Numbered from the stretch's first letter, positions 1 to 8,434 are shown. The stretch is DNA of 64,000 nt from Bradyrhizobium sp. 138 (GCF_023074075.1 NZ_JADPKT010000055.1:1-64000), one strand, 5' to 3'. Numbers and translations: made by a program. Notes: generated by a model not told the origin, from the letters alone.

Positions 1-29
1 AAGAACCGCACAGCAGCATACAGGTGGTG

Positions 30-500
30 CCGATCACTCGGCCTTCCCTGCGCGATGGTCGGACGGCTTATGCCGTGCTCTCCCGGGAGCCGAACTTTCC
101 TTCTGGCCTCCCTCGCCGTTCGAATTGACGATGCCGTCCACCCGGTTGGGCTCGCGCGCATCTTCGATCCGGCTTGACCGTGGCAACGACGGCCAGGACC
201 ACACGGTTTTGCCGTACGCGCGTTCGCTGGTCACCACATTATCTCCCGGCCTTGTCGACGTTGCCGGAAGAACATGGCGAGACGAACTGAACAGCGCCGC
301 TCGTCCGCACGCGGGTGTCAGGCTCACAGGGACTACCTGCCCTGCCCGCCCCATCTCGTGCCGACGCTGCCGCGTCCACCGCAACCCGGCCCGCGTTTCG
401 AACGACTCGCGAACCGCCCCTCTTCGTCGGGCCGGGCTGTGTCGATCTATGCCGCAATTCCGAATTTCGGTAAAGTGGAATATTTTTGCGGAGAGGGATT
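30..500. repeat. Probable dispersed non-coding repeat, Bradyrhizobium type
   Basis: No frame here has convincing coding character; the open frames on both strands are low-complexity Arg/Pro/Ser products typical of GC-rich non-coding DNA. From memory, phrases such as CGGCCTTCCCTGCGCGATGG (about 40-59) and GGACCACACGGTTTTGCCGT (about 196-215) recur in intergenic positions of Bradyrhizobium and related genomes. I therefore read this as a copy of a several-hundred-base dispersed repeat. The boundaries are guesses. Only one copy is present in the window, so the claim cannot be tested here. Confidence 0.35.
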
Positions 501-524
501 GACGGGAAGCGAAACAGCAAGCTT

Positions 525-617
525 CGTAGGGTGGGCAAAGGCGCATTTGCGCCGTGCCCACCACCTCTACAATACTGCAACAGAAGCGTGGGCACGCTCC
601 GCTTTGCCCACCCTACG
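525..617. repeat. Long inverted repeat, family A copy 1
   Basis: The element begins CGTAGGGTGGGCAAAG and ends with its exact reverse complement CTTTGCCCACCCTACG, giving 16-base outer arms. A second inner dyad pairs the GTGCCCA near 554 with the TGGGCAC near 590. A second copy with the same arms and inner dyad lies at 36767-36859. It is a palindromic intergenic element. In transcripts it would fold into a long hairpin. It also creates spurious short open frames starting with the residues MVGTAQ. Confidence 0.85.
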
Positions 618-669
618 ATACTGCGCTTTGCGCCGCCTGCTAGCTAACCCCACCCCTACCCAGATCGTC

Positions 670-975
670 TCACGGTACACCGAGGACGTCCTCCAAAGCA
701 CTTTCGACCTCGGTCACAAACCGCTCGTAGGCGGCATGATCTCCGCCTTTCTCGGCTATCCGCTCGGTCTGCCAAGACAGGAAGGAAGGCAAATACCAGA
801 GCAAGGACACCAAACGCTTTGGTACCAGATCTTCATCGCCGATCTCGATCGCGCGCAAAACCGCAAGCACCGCTTGTCCTCGAACGGCATCGTAATTGCC
901 ATTGCGGACGCGATCGAAGAAGCCATCCGCATTCCACTCGGCTTCCAGTTGCTCGACGATCGCGGCGAAGATCAT
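670..975 (-). CDS. Conserved hypothetical protein, 101 aa
   Basis: This short acidic protein is rich in charged residues and predicted to be mostly helical. It has no signal peptide, membrane segment or motif that I recognise. The codon pattern is GC3-rich and the product has a balanced globular composition (repeated Trp, Tyr and Phe), unlike the Arg/Pro-rich shadow frames around it, which is why I accept it. It lies alone between a palindromic repeat and the GMC oxidoreductase. No function can be assigned. Confidence 0.6.
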   Translation of the reverse strand: MIFAAIVEQLEAEWNADGFFDRVRNGNYDAVRGQAVLAVLRAIEIGDEDLVPKRLVSLLWYLPSFLSWQTERIAEKGGDHAAYERFVTEVESALEDVLGVP

Positions 976-1032
976 TGGCTGGTCCCATGAACAAGTAAAA
1001 TCTGACTCGCGGAGAGTCCCCCCTCACCCGGG

Positions 1033-1079
1033 TCGCATCTTCGATGCGATCCGGCCTCTCCCCGCAAGCGGGGAGAGGC
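1033..1079. repeat. Double-hairpin intergenic element
   Basis: Two adjacent dyads follow each other. The first is a 7-bp stem with a 3-base loop (1033-1049). The second is a perfect 12-bp stem, GCCTCTCCCCGC/GCGGGGAGAGGC, with a 2-base loop (1054-1079). It sits just 3' of the GMC gene stop. It resembles the CTCTCCCC...GGGGAGAG palindromes common in Bradyrhizobium spacers and could help end transcription of the leftward gene; there is no U-tract. Confidence 0.6.
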
Positions 1080-1086
1080 GAAGCCC

Positions 1087-2733
1087 TCACGCCACCGCCG
1101 TGTCCGGAATCCTTGCGGCTTCCATCGGCTGCTTGCCGCGGATGAGATCCGAGGCGCGGTCGGCGATCATCATGGTGGAGGCGTTGAGGTTTGCCGAGAT
1201 CATGCGCGGCATCACGGAGGCGTCGATCACGCGCAGACCTTCGAGGCCGTGGACGCGGAGGTGGTCGTCGACCACTGCCCAGGTGCTGTCCGCCGGGCCC
1301 ATGCGGCAGGTGCAGCCGGGGTGGAAGGTGGTGGTGCCGCGCTCGGTGGCGGCCTGCAAGAATTCGTCGTCGGTATTGACGTTGGGGCCGGGGAAATCCT
1401 CGTAGGCGTAATAGGGCGACAGCGGTGCAGATTTCAGCAAGCGGCGCGCGAGCTTCATGCCGCCGACGATGACGCGGCGGTCGAGCTCGGCGTCGAGGTA
1501 GTTGGTCTGGATGATCGGCGGCGCGAACGGATCAGAAGAGCGGATGCGGACATAGCCGCGGCTCTCGGGGCGCTGCTGCCAGGACGCTACCGTCATGCCG
1601 GGCTCGTCCTCGAGCTGGCCCTGCACGCCTTCCTTGTAGCTCGCCGGCGTGAAGGTGAGCTGCAGGTCGGAGCTCTCGGCGCTCTCGCCGGAGTGCCAGA
1701 AGCAATAGACCATGGTCGGCGACAGCGAGAGCAGACCGCGGCGCGCGGTGGCCCATTTCAGCGCCTCGATCCACAGCGAGAAGCCGCGGCGAAGCTCGTT
1801 GATGGTCTTGATGTCCTTGACCCGGGCCACCGTGCGCGGGGCGTAATGGTCCTGCAGGCCCTCGCCGACCGGCAGCGCGTGACGCACGGCGATGCCGTGC
1901 TGCTGCAGCAGATCCGGCGAGCCGATGCCGGAGAGCTGCAACAGCTGCGGCGAATTATAGGTGCCGCCGGAGAGGATCACTTCCTTGTTGGCGCGCACTT
2001 CGACGGGATGGCCGCCGCGGCCGCCCTTCATGTAGCGCACGCCGACGGCGCGCTTGCCCTCGAAGATGATCTCGGTCGCATGCGCGTGGGTGTGCACATG
2101 CACATTGGGTCGCTTCATCGCGGGCTTGAGGAACGCGGTCGCGCCGGAGACGCGCAAGCCGTTGTTGATGGTGCGCTGGCAGTAGGAGACGCCTTCCTGG
2201 GTCTTGCCGTTGTAATCGGGGTTGCGGGGAATGCCGAGCGAGACCGCGCCTTCCATGAAGGCTTCGCAAAGCGGATCGCGCCACTCCATCGTGGTGACGG
2301 TGAGACTGCCCTCGCGCCCGCGATAGGTGTCCTCGCCCTCGCCCACGCGTTTCTCCAGCCGGCGGAAGTACGGCAGCACGTCGGCATAGCCCCAGCCGCG
2401 ATTGCCCATCTGCGCCCAGGTGTCGAAGTCCATGCGCTGGCCGCGATTGTAGATGTGGCCGTTGATCGAGGACGAGCCGCCGAGCGTCTTGCCGCGCGGT
2501 GCGTAGATGCTGCGCCCGCCGGTCCAGGGCCCCGGCTCCTGCTGGTAGGCCCAGTTGATGCTCTTCATGTGGAAGGTCTTGATGAACCCTGCCGGCAGAT
2601 GGATGTAGGGATGCCAGTCGGAAGGGCCAGCCTCGAGCACGCAGACGCTGGTGTTGGGGTCTTCGCTGAGCCGGCTGGTGAGCACGCAACCGGCGGAGCC
2701 CGCGCCGACGATCACATAATCAAATCTATCCAT
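1087..2733 (-). CDS. GMC family FAD-dependent oxidoreductase (choline dehydrogenase-like)
   Basis: A 548-residue glucose-methanol-choline oxidoreductase that oxidises an alcohol using FAD; the substrate is not determinable. The N-terminal Rossmann motif GAGSAG (about 10-15) and Glu34 in VLEAGP bind FAD. GMC signature 1 is PRGKTLGGSSSINGH (79-93) and signature 2 is SGGTYNSPQLLQLSGIG (255-271). The catalytic pair is probably His471 (in FHPGCTCRMG) and Asn517 (in ANLNAST). Length matches the family (530-560). It has no signal peptide and is probably cytoplasmic. The ATG is 16 bases beyond the stop of the upstream acetyltransferase gene on the same strand, so the two may be co-transcribed. Choline dehydrogenase itself would normally sit in a bet cluster, absent here. 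Confidence 0.9.
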   Translation of the reverse strand: MDRFDYVIVGAGSAGCVLTSRLSEDPNTSVCVLEAGPSDWHPYIHLPAGFIKTFHMKSINWAYQQEPGPWTGGRSIYAPRGKTLGGSSSINGHIYNRGQRMDFDTWAQMGNRGWGYADVLPYFRRLEKRVGEGEDTYRGREGSLTVTTMEWRDPLCEAFMEGAVSLGIPRNPDYNGKTQEGVSYCQRTINNGLRVSGATAFLKPAMKRPNVHVHTHAHATEIIFEGKRAVGVRYMKGGRGGHPVEVRANKEVILSGGTYNSPQLLQLSGIGSPDLLQQHGIAVRHALPVGEGLQDHYAPRTVARVKDIKTINELRRGFSLWIEALKWATARRGLLSLSPTMVYCFWHSGESAESSDLQLTFTPASYKEGVQGQLEDEPGMTVASWQQRPESRGYVRIRSSDPFAPPIIQTNYLDAELDRRVIVGGMKLARRLLKSAPLSPYYAYEDFPGPNVNTDDEFLQAATERGTTTFHPGCTCRMGPADSTWAVVDDHLRVHGLEGLRVIDASVMPRMISANLNASTMMIADRASDLIRGKQPMEAARIPDTAVA

Positions 2734-2749
2734 GGTGCCTCGGCCGCCT

Positions 2750-3343
2750 CTAGCGCGGCTTGTCGTTGAGTTGATATTCGAGATGCGTCTTCACCGTCGG
2801 CCACTCGGCGGCGGTGATGCTGTAGACCACGGTGTCGCGCAAGCTGCCGTTCGGCGCGATCTGGTGGCTGCGCAAAATGCCGTCCTGCTTGGCGCCCAGG
2901 CGTTCGATGGCGCGGCGGCTCTGGTGGTTGAAGAAGTGCGTGCGGAATTCGACCGCGATGCAGTTTAGCGTCTCGAAGGCGTGCCGCAGCAGCAGGAGCT
3001 TGCACTGCGTGTTGAGCGGGCCGCGCTGCGCGCTCTTACCGTACCAGGTCGAGCCGATCTCGACGCGGCGGTTGGCGGCATCGATGTTCATGTAGGTCGT
3101 CATGCCGACGATGTTGCCGCCGGCGTCGAACACGGTGAACGGCAGCATCGAGCCCGCGGCCTGCAGGCCCAAGCGGCGGTCGATCTCCTTGCCCATGTTC
3201 TCCGGCAGCGGGATCGCCGTGTACCAGAGCTTTGACAGCTCGCCGTCCTTGACGGCCTCGACCAGCCCCGCGCGATGATCATGCGACAGCGGCTCGAGAC
3301 GAGCGTGCTGTCCACGCAGGGTGATGGGATCAGGCCAGGGCAT
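2750..3343 (-). CDS. GNAT-family N-acetyltransferase (RimJ/RimL type)
   Basis: A 197-residue protein with the order and length of RimJ/RimL-like acetyltransferases, which move an acetyl group from acetyl-CoA to an amine, often a protein N-terminus or a small metabolite. The N-terminus LRGQHARLEPLSHDH is the usual first strand. A later segment with the IEIGSTWYG-type strand (VEIGSTWYG, about 93-101) and the Asn-rich helix after it form the CoA-binding core. The FETLNCIAVEFRTHFFNHQS and RAIERLGAKQDGILR segments are typical of the subgroup. It lies directly upstream of the GMC oxidoreductase. The substrate is unknown. Confidence 0.85.
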   Translation of the reverse strand: MPWPDPITLRGQHARLEPLSHDHRAGLVEAVKDGELSKLWYTAIPLPENMGKEIDRRLGLQAAGSMLPFTVFDAGGNIVGMTTYMNIDAANRRVEIGSTWYGKSAQRGPLNTQCKLLLLRHAFETLNCIAVEFRTHFFNHQSRRAIERLGAKQDGILRSHQIAPNGSLRDTVVYSITAAEWPTVKTHLEYQLNDKPR

Positions 3344-3360
3344 TGAAGTCTCTCTCCGTT

Positions 3361-3393
3361 GTCATTGCGAGCGAAGCGAAGCAATCCAGACTG
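3361..3393. repeat. Family B repeat fragment (partial)
   Basis: The segment matches one end of the repeats at 38396-38477 and 39694-39781: it contains CATTGCGAGCGAAGCGAAGC followed by AATCCAGACTG. Only about 33 bases are present. The rest is replaced by a different palindrome that starts a few bases later, so this looks like a half copy broken by another element. Confidence 0.75.
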
Positions 3394-3399
3394 CCATAT

Positions 3400-3504
3400 C
3401 CTCATCCTGAGGAGCGCGTCTTCACGCGTCTCGAAGGATGAAGGCCCGGCTGGCGGCCTCGCCGTTCGAGACGCGCGCGAAGGGCGCGCTCCTCAGGGTG
3501 AGGG
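3400..3504. repeat. Family C long inverted repeat
   Basis: Outer arms CCTCATCCTGAGGAGCGCG (from 3400) and CGCGCTCCTCAGGGTGAGG (to about 3503) are near-perfect reverse complements, and inner arms around CGCGTCTCGAA and TTCGAGACGCG pair in the middle. The element fills the spacer between the acetyltransferase and SMP-30 genes. It is a dispersed palindromic repeat type well known from Bradyrhizobiaceae spacers (from memory). Confidence 0.75.
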
Positions 3505-3544
3505 TCTGGGAGTTGCCTCGCCTCCCGCACAATGACGGCTTGGC

Positions 3545-4471
3545 TCACTTGTTCAAAAAGTTCAACGGCAATCCACCGCGCGGCCAGTCCATGGCGACCA
3601 GCTCGCCCTTGCCCGATAGTGTGATGTAGGCCGTCTTCAGCTCGGGGCCGCCGAAGGCGATGTTGGTGGTGACGCGGTCGCCGGTCGGGACCTGCTCGAC
3701 CAGGGTACCGTCGGGCGCGATCACCGAGATGCAGCCGGAAACGAGGGTGGCGACGCAGACATTGCCGCCGGCCTCGACCGCGAGCGAGTCGAACATCTGG
3801 TAGCCGCCGAGGCCGCAGATCGGCTTGCCGCGCTCGCCGCGATAGATCGGATCGCGCGGCTTGAGCGTGCCGGGCGCGGAGAGCTCGTAAGCCCAGAGCC
3901 GGCCGGTCGGTGTCTCCGCGATGTAGACGGTGCTCTCGTCCGGCGACAGCCCGATGCCGTTGGCCGGCAGCACGCCGTGCACGATCTCGACCAGCTCGGT
4001 CATGCCGGGCTTGAGATAGTACATGCCGCCGACGTCCATCTCGCGGGCGCGGCGCTTGCCGAGATCGGAGAACCAGAGGCCGCCCTGCTTGTCGAAGACG
4101 AGATCGTTCGGCCCGCGCAGATCGTGCGCCCCGCACTTGGTTACGACGGTCTCGACCTTGCCGGATTGCAGGTCGACGCGCTGGATCGAGCCGCCGAGAT
4201 AATCGTGGGGCTGCGGACCCGGCATGATCATGTTGCGGGTCGGGATCCAGGAGAAGCCGCCATTGTTGCAGACGTAGATCTTGCCGTCGGGGCCGAGCGC
4301 GGCGCCGTTCGGGCCGCCCGGGATTTTCGCGACGATCTCCTTGCGGCCGTCGGGGTAAACGCGGGTCAGGCGCTGGCCGCGGATTTCCACCAGCACCACC
4401 GAGCCGTCCGGCATCACGACCGGCCCTTCGGGAAATTCAAGGTCGGTGGCGAGAACGCGGACGTCAGGCAT
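3545..4471 (-). CDS. SMP-30/gluconolactonase/LRE family protein
   Basis: A six-bladed beta-propeller lactonase-like protein of 308 residues. Members hydrolyse sugar lactones or related esters using one divalent metal. Visible signatures include LEFPEGPVVMPDGS with the metal-ligand Glu, GPNGAALGPDGKIYVCNNGG, GPNDLVFDKQGGLWFSDLG, and the blade repeats PANGIGLSPDESTVYIAET and DSLAVEAGGNVCVATL. I start at 4471 rather than 4507, because GGGAGGG precedes that ATG and the upstream codons have no family similarity. There is no signal peptide, so it is cytoplasmic. A role in sugar-acid use is plausible, given the enolase-superfamily gene two genes away, but this is inference. Confidence 0.85.
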   Translation of the reverse strand: MPDVRVLATDLEFPEGPVVMPDGSVVLVEIRGQRLTRVYPDGRKEIVAKIPGGPNGAALGPDGKIYVCNNGGFSWIPTRNMIMPGPQPHDYLGGSIQRVDLQSGKVETVVTKCGAHDLRGPNDLVFDKQGGLWFSDLGKRRAREMDVGGMYYLKPGMTELVEIVHGVLPANGIGLSPDESTVYIAETPTGRLWAYELSAPGTLKPRDPIYRGERGKPICGLGGYQMFDSLAVEAGGNVCVATLVSGCISVIAPDGTLVEQVPTGDRVTTNIAFGGPELKTAYITLSGKGELVAMDWPRGGLPLNFLNK

Positions 4472-4605
4472 TGTGGGACCCTCCCGGCTGCTTGTTATGA
4501 CTTGCACGGGATGTCCGGCACGGGCCCCGCAGGCAAGATTTGCCTGCGGTTATGACAAAGTCGCCGGGGCTTGCCAAGCAAGGCGGACGGTATGCCAGCG
4601 TTGCG

Positions 4606-5439
4606 CTACTCCTTCACCGGCACCCAGATCTCGAAGCCGCCGTTTTCGGTCGCCGGATCGAACTTTTCGTCATAGCGCTCGAAGTTCGGCGCGTCCGCAG
4701 CCTTCAGGCCGGAGGCCGGCAGCCACTGATTCCAGATCGTGTTGACGGTGCGGCGGATCGAGGCGACGTGATCGGTGTGGGTGAAGACGGCATAGCGCTG
4801 CTCGGGGATGCGGATGCGACCGAAGCGGCGCGGCAGGTCGGAGAAATCGGCGACCTCGACGCCGGCGATGTAGTCGAAATTGCCGGCATCATCGCCGTTG
4901 CAGCAAACACCATAGGCGACGTTCCCGACCCGTGCAGGAATGTCGGCGACGTCCTGATGGAAGCGCTGCCACAGGCCGGGGATCATGGCACCGTTGTCGC
5001 AGGCAATGCGCTCGCCGGGACCGGCGATGAGGAAGGCCTTTGCGGTCTCGAACCGCGGCGGGGCAAGATGGTCGAGCATGGTGGAGTCCATGAGGATCGG
5101 CTCCTGAAGCTTGAGGTGGCTGACGCACGTTGCCGCCCTCACCGCTTCGGGCGTGGTGCCGAACTGGTCGCGGAACGCGCGGGTGAATGCTTCGTGCGAG
5201 CCGTAATCCGCCTCCAGCGCCAGCGACAGGATGTCGGGCGCACCGTTTGCAAGACTGCGCGCAGCTTCCGTCAGCCGCCGGGCCCGCACGTAGCGCATCA
5301 CCGGCAAGCCAGTGGCCGCGGCAAACGCGCGCACGATGTGGAACCGCGACACGCCCGATATGTCCGCGATCTCGTCGAGCGTCATCGGCTCGGCCAGATG
5401 GCTCTCGATATACCAGAGCGCGCGCTGGGCGGGGTTCAT
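4606..5439 (-). CDS. AraC-family regulator with GyrI-like effector domain
   Basis: A 277-residue transcription regulator. The N-terminal AraC DNA-binding domain (about 5-105) carries both helix-turn-helix units: the first around MTLDEIADISGVSRFHIVRA and the second around ILSLALEADYGSHEAFTRAF. It ends in the family signature FGTTPEAVR. The C-terminal 155 residues are a GyrI-like or SOUL-type ligand-binding domain (start MDSTMLDHLAPPRFETAKAF, end FEIWVPVKE), as in Rob/SbmC-like regulators that sense small hydrophobic or cationic compounds. It is divergent from the enolase-superfamily gene at 5616, which it may control. Confidence 0.9.
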   Translation of the reverse strand: MNPAQRALWYIESHLAEPMTLDEIADISGVSRFHIVRAFAAATGLPVMRYVRARRLTEAARSLANGAPDILSLALEADYGSHEAFTRAFRDQFGTTPEAVRAATCVSHLKLQEPILMDSTMLDHLAPPRFETAKAFLIAGPGERIACDNGAMIPGLWQRFHQDVADIPARVGNVAYGVCCNGDDAGNFDYIAGVEVADFSDLPRRFGRIRIPEQRYAVFTHTDHVASIRRTVNTIWNQWLPASGLKAADAPNFERYDEKFDPATENGGFEIWVPVKE

Positions 5440-5615
5440 GGCGATCTGGGCCCTCGTTCGAAGCGCCGCGATGGTGCGCCGGTCACGCCCGCTTCGCTTG
5501 ATCGGCGTTGCTGTCCCCTATGAGAATAGTCCCGGAATGGGCACTGGCAACGTCCTCGCGGCCGTGACTACACTGCATCAAACCGCTCTTCAGAAAGCAT
5601 GGGAGGAACCGCGCC

Positions 5616-6719
5616 ATGGAAATCACCGATGTGCGGGCGCACCATATTCGCATCCCCTACGACGCCGGCGTTGCGAGCTTCCGCCAGGGCGCGTCCGCGA
5701 TCACGGCCCTCGACATGGTGCTGGTCGAGGTCTTGACCGATGCCGGGCTGACCGGCTGGGGCGACGCCTTCGCCTATGTCTGCCCGCGCACCACGCGCAG
5801 TGCCGTCGAGGAGATGATCGCGCCGCAGGCCCGCGGGCTGAAGGTGCCCGATGCGGCCGGCATTCCCGCCGTCATGGAGCAGATCCAGCGCAATTTGCAT
5901 CTGTTCGGCCGCTACGGCATCACCATGTTCGCGATCTCCGGCCTCGACATCGCGCTGTGGGACCTTGCTGCCAAGATCGAGGGCGTGCCGGTGCATCGCC
6001 TGCTCGGCGAGACCCGGCGCACAGCCATTCCAGCCTACGCAAGCCTGTTGCGGATCGGCTCGCCCGAGAACATTGCGGCCGAATGCAGGAAGGCGCTCGA
6101 GCTCGGCTATGGCGCGATCAAGCTGCACGAGACCACGCAGCCTGCGGTATTCGCCGCGCGGGAGGCGATCGGCCCCGACATTCCGCTGATGGTCGACATG
6201 AATTGCCCGCTCACGGCCGAGCAGGCGATCGCGTTCGCGACGACGTGCCGGGACGCGCGGCCGATGTTTCTGGAGGAGCCGGTGTGGCCGCCGGAGGATT
6301 TTGCAGGGCTCGCCGAGGTCCGCAGCAAAGGCGGGCTCGACATCGCCGCCGGCGAGAATGCCTGCACCGAATATCAATTTCGCCAGATGATGCAGGCGGG
6401 CGCGGTGAGCCACGCCCAGCCGTCGGTAACCAAGGTCGGCGGCATCACGGAATTTGTGAAGGTCGCAGCGCTGGCCGATCAGCTCGGCGTCAAGATCGTG
6501 CCGCACTCCCCGTATTTCGGTCCGGGCCTGCTCGCGACACTGCATCTCCTGGCGACGCGCGACGACGGGCTCGTCGAGATGTTCTACCTGAAGCGCGAAG
6601 CGTGCCTGTGGGGCGGCCGCGCGGATAGCGATGCCACCGGCCATGTCGCGGTGCCCTCGGGACCCGGGCTCGGCTACGAGCCCGATCGTGGCGTGATGGA
6701 GCGATATCGCGTGAGGTGA
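5616..6719 (+). CDS. Mandelate racemase/muconate lactonizing enzyme family protein
   Basis: A 367-residue enolase-superfamily enzyme that uses Mg2+ to abstract a proton next to a carboxylate, giving racemisation, dehydration or cycloisomerisation. The metal ligands are Asp194 (MVDMN), Glu220 or Glu221 (FLEEPVW) and Glu247 (AAGENA). On the second barrel strand the usual KxK is KLH (Lys169, His171). Lys273 (VTKVGGI) and His297 (IVPHSPYFG) line the other side. This mixture of Lys and His catalysts is found in some acid-sugar dehydratases, so a sugar-acid dehydratase is the best guess, but the substrate is open. A GGAGGA Shine-Dalgarno sequence precedes the ATG. It is divergent from the AraC regulator. 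Confidence 0.88.
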   Translation: MEITDVRAHHIRIPYDAGVASFRQGASAITALDMVLVEVLTDAGLTGWGDAFAYVCPRTTRSAVEEMIAPQARGLKVPDAAGIPAVMEQIQRNLHLFGRYGITMFAISGLDIALWDLAAKIEGVPVHRLLGETRRTAIPAYASLLRIGSPENIAAECRKALELGYGAIKLHETTQPAVFAAREAIGPDIPLMVDMNCPLTAEQAIAFATTCRDARPMFLEEPVWPPEDFAGLAEVRSKGGLDIAAGENACTEYQFRQMMQAGAVSHAQPSVTKVGGITEFVKVAALADQLGVKIVPHSPYFGPGLLATLHLLATRDDGLVEMFYLKREACLWGGRADSDATGHVAVPSGPGLGYEPDRGVMERYRVR

Positions 6720-6728
6720 CCGGCGGGC

Positions 6729-7085
6729 TTATTTCGCAGCGTCCTTTGCCGGCGGCGCGTCCTGCTTCTTCTTCAGATCCTCGGCCGTCTTCGCTTGCAC
6801 GGCCTGGAGATCGAGAAGCGTCTTCTGCAAGCCGGCAAGGCTCGTCTTCAACGCGTCGATCTGGCGACCCGCCGCATCCAGCTTCTGCTGGTGATCGAGG
6901 TTGAGCTTGGTGATCGTCTTCTGCAGGAAGTCGACATTGCTCTGCAGGCAGCTGGTGCGCCGCTCCATGGTCTTCTCGACCGTGCAGATCTCGATCCCCG
7001 GCACGTCCTGCGCGTGCACAGGCGCATTCGCCAGCGTTGCGAGCAGCAATATCGCGAAACAAATGCCGGCGTTTCGAAGCAGCAT
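6729..7085 (-). CDS. Small exported coiled-coil protein
   Basis: A 118-residue protein. Residues 1-25 form a clear Sec signal peptide (hydrophobic core AILLLATLANA, likely cleavage after VHA). The mature part has two Cys (Cys34 and Cys46) that could form a disulfide. A long heptad-like helix follows (about 50-105, with repeated Leu, Lys and Gln), and then a Lys/Ala/Pro-rich tail. It is probably periplasmic. Its stop is nine bases from that of the convergent enolase-superfamily gene. No function is recognised. Confidence 0.75.
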   Translation of the reverse strand: MLLRNAGICFAILLLATLANAPVHAQDVPGIEICTVEKTMERRTSCLQSNVDFLQKTITKLNLDHQQKLDAAGRQIDALKTSLAGLQKTLLDLQAVQAKTAEDLKKKQDAPPAKDAAK

Positions 7086-7271
7086 GAAAAGTTCCTCGCC
7101 CGATCGATCACGTCAATGTGCACTGTTTGCGCAGAGCTACCCAAGGCTACCACACTGGTACCGCATTCTCGCGTTGAGCTTGCGCCTGTTCCCCCGGGAC
7201 GGGGAGCAGTGAACCGCACGCGGAAGAAGTGGGCGCTCTGTCCGCGGCTTTGTTTAGGGGAGATTTTTGGA

Positions 7272-7496
7272 ATGGCAACGCGCGATAGACGACTGGCAGA
7301 ATTCGATGGCGCCGGAGAACCACCGCCGGGCCTGGCGCTCGAAGTGCTGTGCGAGGACCACAGCGGAACATACCAATTGCCGTTCGCCTGCCGCTATGTC
7401 GAGGGACGCTGGCAGAACCACGAGGCCGGCATCGCGGTCGAAGCCACTGTGATCGGCTGGCGCCTGCCGCGCGCGAGGCAGCGCGGGGCCGCCTGA
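7272..7496 (+). CDS. Small conserved hypothetical protein, 74 aa
   Basis: The ATG at 7272 lies within a longer open frame. The stretch after it has a sensible protein composition and ends at a stop with an Arg/Ala-rich tail, whereas the frame upstream is shadow. AGGGGAG lies nine bases before the ATG. The protein has no signal peptide or membrane segment. A Bradyrhizobium-type conserved unknown is the best description. The remaining 280 bases to the next gene hold nothing that I can identify. Confidence 0.5.
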   Translation: MATRDRRLAEFDGAGEPPPGLALEVLCEDHSGTYQLPFACRYVEGRWQNHEAGIAVEATVIGWRLPRARQRGAA

Positions 7497-7777
7497 AGCC
7501 GACATCTGTTCCAAAATGCAACGGCGCCGCGCTCCGCCTTAACCAACGGAACGCGGCCCGAACGAATCACGTCCGAATCAGCGGAAAGGCCGTGTACGCA
7601 GCTGTTCACGGCTAGATCTCGGGTGCAGCTGTGCGGGCGCGCACAATATCTGTGCGGCGCGGCGAGCGACATCGACCTCGCACAGGCGCCAAAGGTTAAT
7701 CCCGACAAGGGCATAGCTCTCGCAGGCAGCCGCGACCGGTCCCGCCCCCGAAACAGGCAAAGCCGCGCCATGGCTGC

Positions 7778-8434
7778 TTAATATTCGACCTCGAGCTCCT
7801 CGATCTCGGCCGGCTCCTCCTTTGCTGCCGCGATCCATTCGGCCATCTCGGGCATCGCCATGATGGTGTCGGCATAGGCCTTCAGCAGCGGCTCCAGCTT
7901 GACGTCATAGGTGACGAAGCGCGTCACCACCGGCGCGTACATCGCATCCGCCATGGTGCGCTGCGCGCCGAACAGGAACGGGCCGCCGGATGTCGCCAGG
8001 CAGTCGCGCCAGATCGACCAGACGCGGTCGATGTCGGCCTGCGCGCGCGACCAGATCTTGAAGCCGGGGAAACGTCCCTTCAGATTCACCGGCAGCGAGG
8101 CACGCAACGTGGTGAAGCCGGAATGGATTTCGCCCGAGATCGAGCGGCAATGGGCGCGCTGCACGCGATCATCAGGCAGCAGGCCGGCTGACGGCATCAC
8201 CTCATTGAGATATTCGCCGATCGCCAGCGTATCCCAGACCACAGCGCCCTCATGCCGCAGGCACGGCACCAGGATCGAGGACGACAGCAAAAGGATTTCG
8301 GCGCGCGCCGAGGCATCGTCCGGCGCGGTGACGATTTCCTCGAAATCGAGCCCGGAGAATTTCGCCAGCAGCCAGCCGCGCAGCGACCAGGACGAATAGT
8401 TCTTGCTGCTGATGGTCAGTGTCGCCTTTGCCAT
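7778..8434 (-). CDS. Glutathione S-transferase family protein
   Basis: A 218-residue two-domain GST. The thioredoxin-like N-terminal domain (about 4-82) carries SSKNYSSWSLRGWL at the glutathione site, LVPCLRHEG with a cis-Pro-type loop, and DTLAIGEYLNE, the Glu/Asp-Ser/Thr binding step in its T-L-A form. The helical C-terminal domain follows (FLFGAQRTMADAMYAPVVTRF, with the conserved N-capping Asp). The true start is the ATG at 8434, preceded by GGGAAGGG. The open frame continues more than 1.3 kb upstream, but that part is antisense to the PHB depolymerase gene. Cytoplasmic; substrate unknown. Confidence 0.9.
   Translation of the reverse strand: MAKATLTISSKNYSSWSLRGWLLAKFSGLDFEEIVTAPDDASARAEILLLSSSILVPCLRHEGAVVWDTLAIGEYLNEVMPSAGLLPDDRVQRAHCRSISGEIHSGFTTLRASLPVNLKGRFPGFKIWSRAQADIDRVWSIWRDCLATSGGPFLFGAQRTMADAMYAPVVTRFVTYDVKLEPLLKAYADTIMAMPEMAEWIAAAKEEPAEIEELEVEY

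Noticed and set aside
34..564. 176-codon minus-strand frame in the first bases
   Set aside because: It starts inside the family A palindrome and runs through probable repeat DNA; the composition is not protein-like.
1249..2769. 506-codon open frame on the plus strand across the GMC gene
   Set aside because: It is antisense to a gene with full family motifs and its product is an Ala/Arg/Val-rich shadow caused by high GC in third positions.
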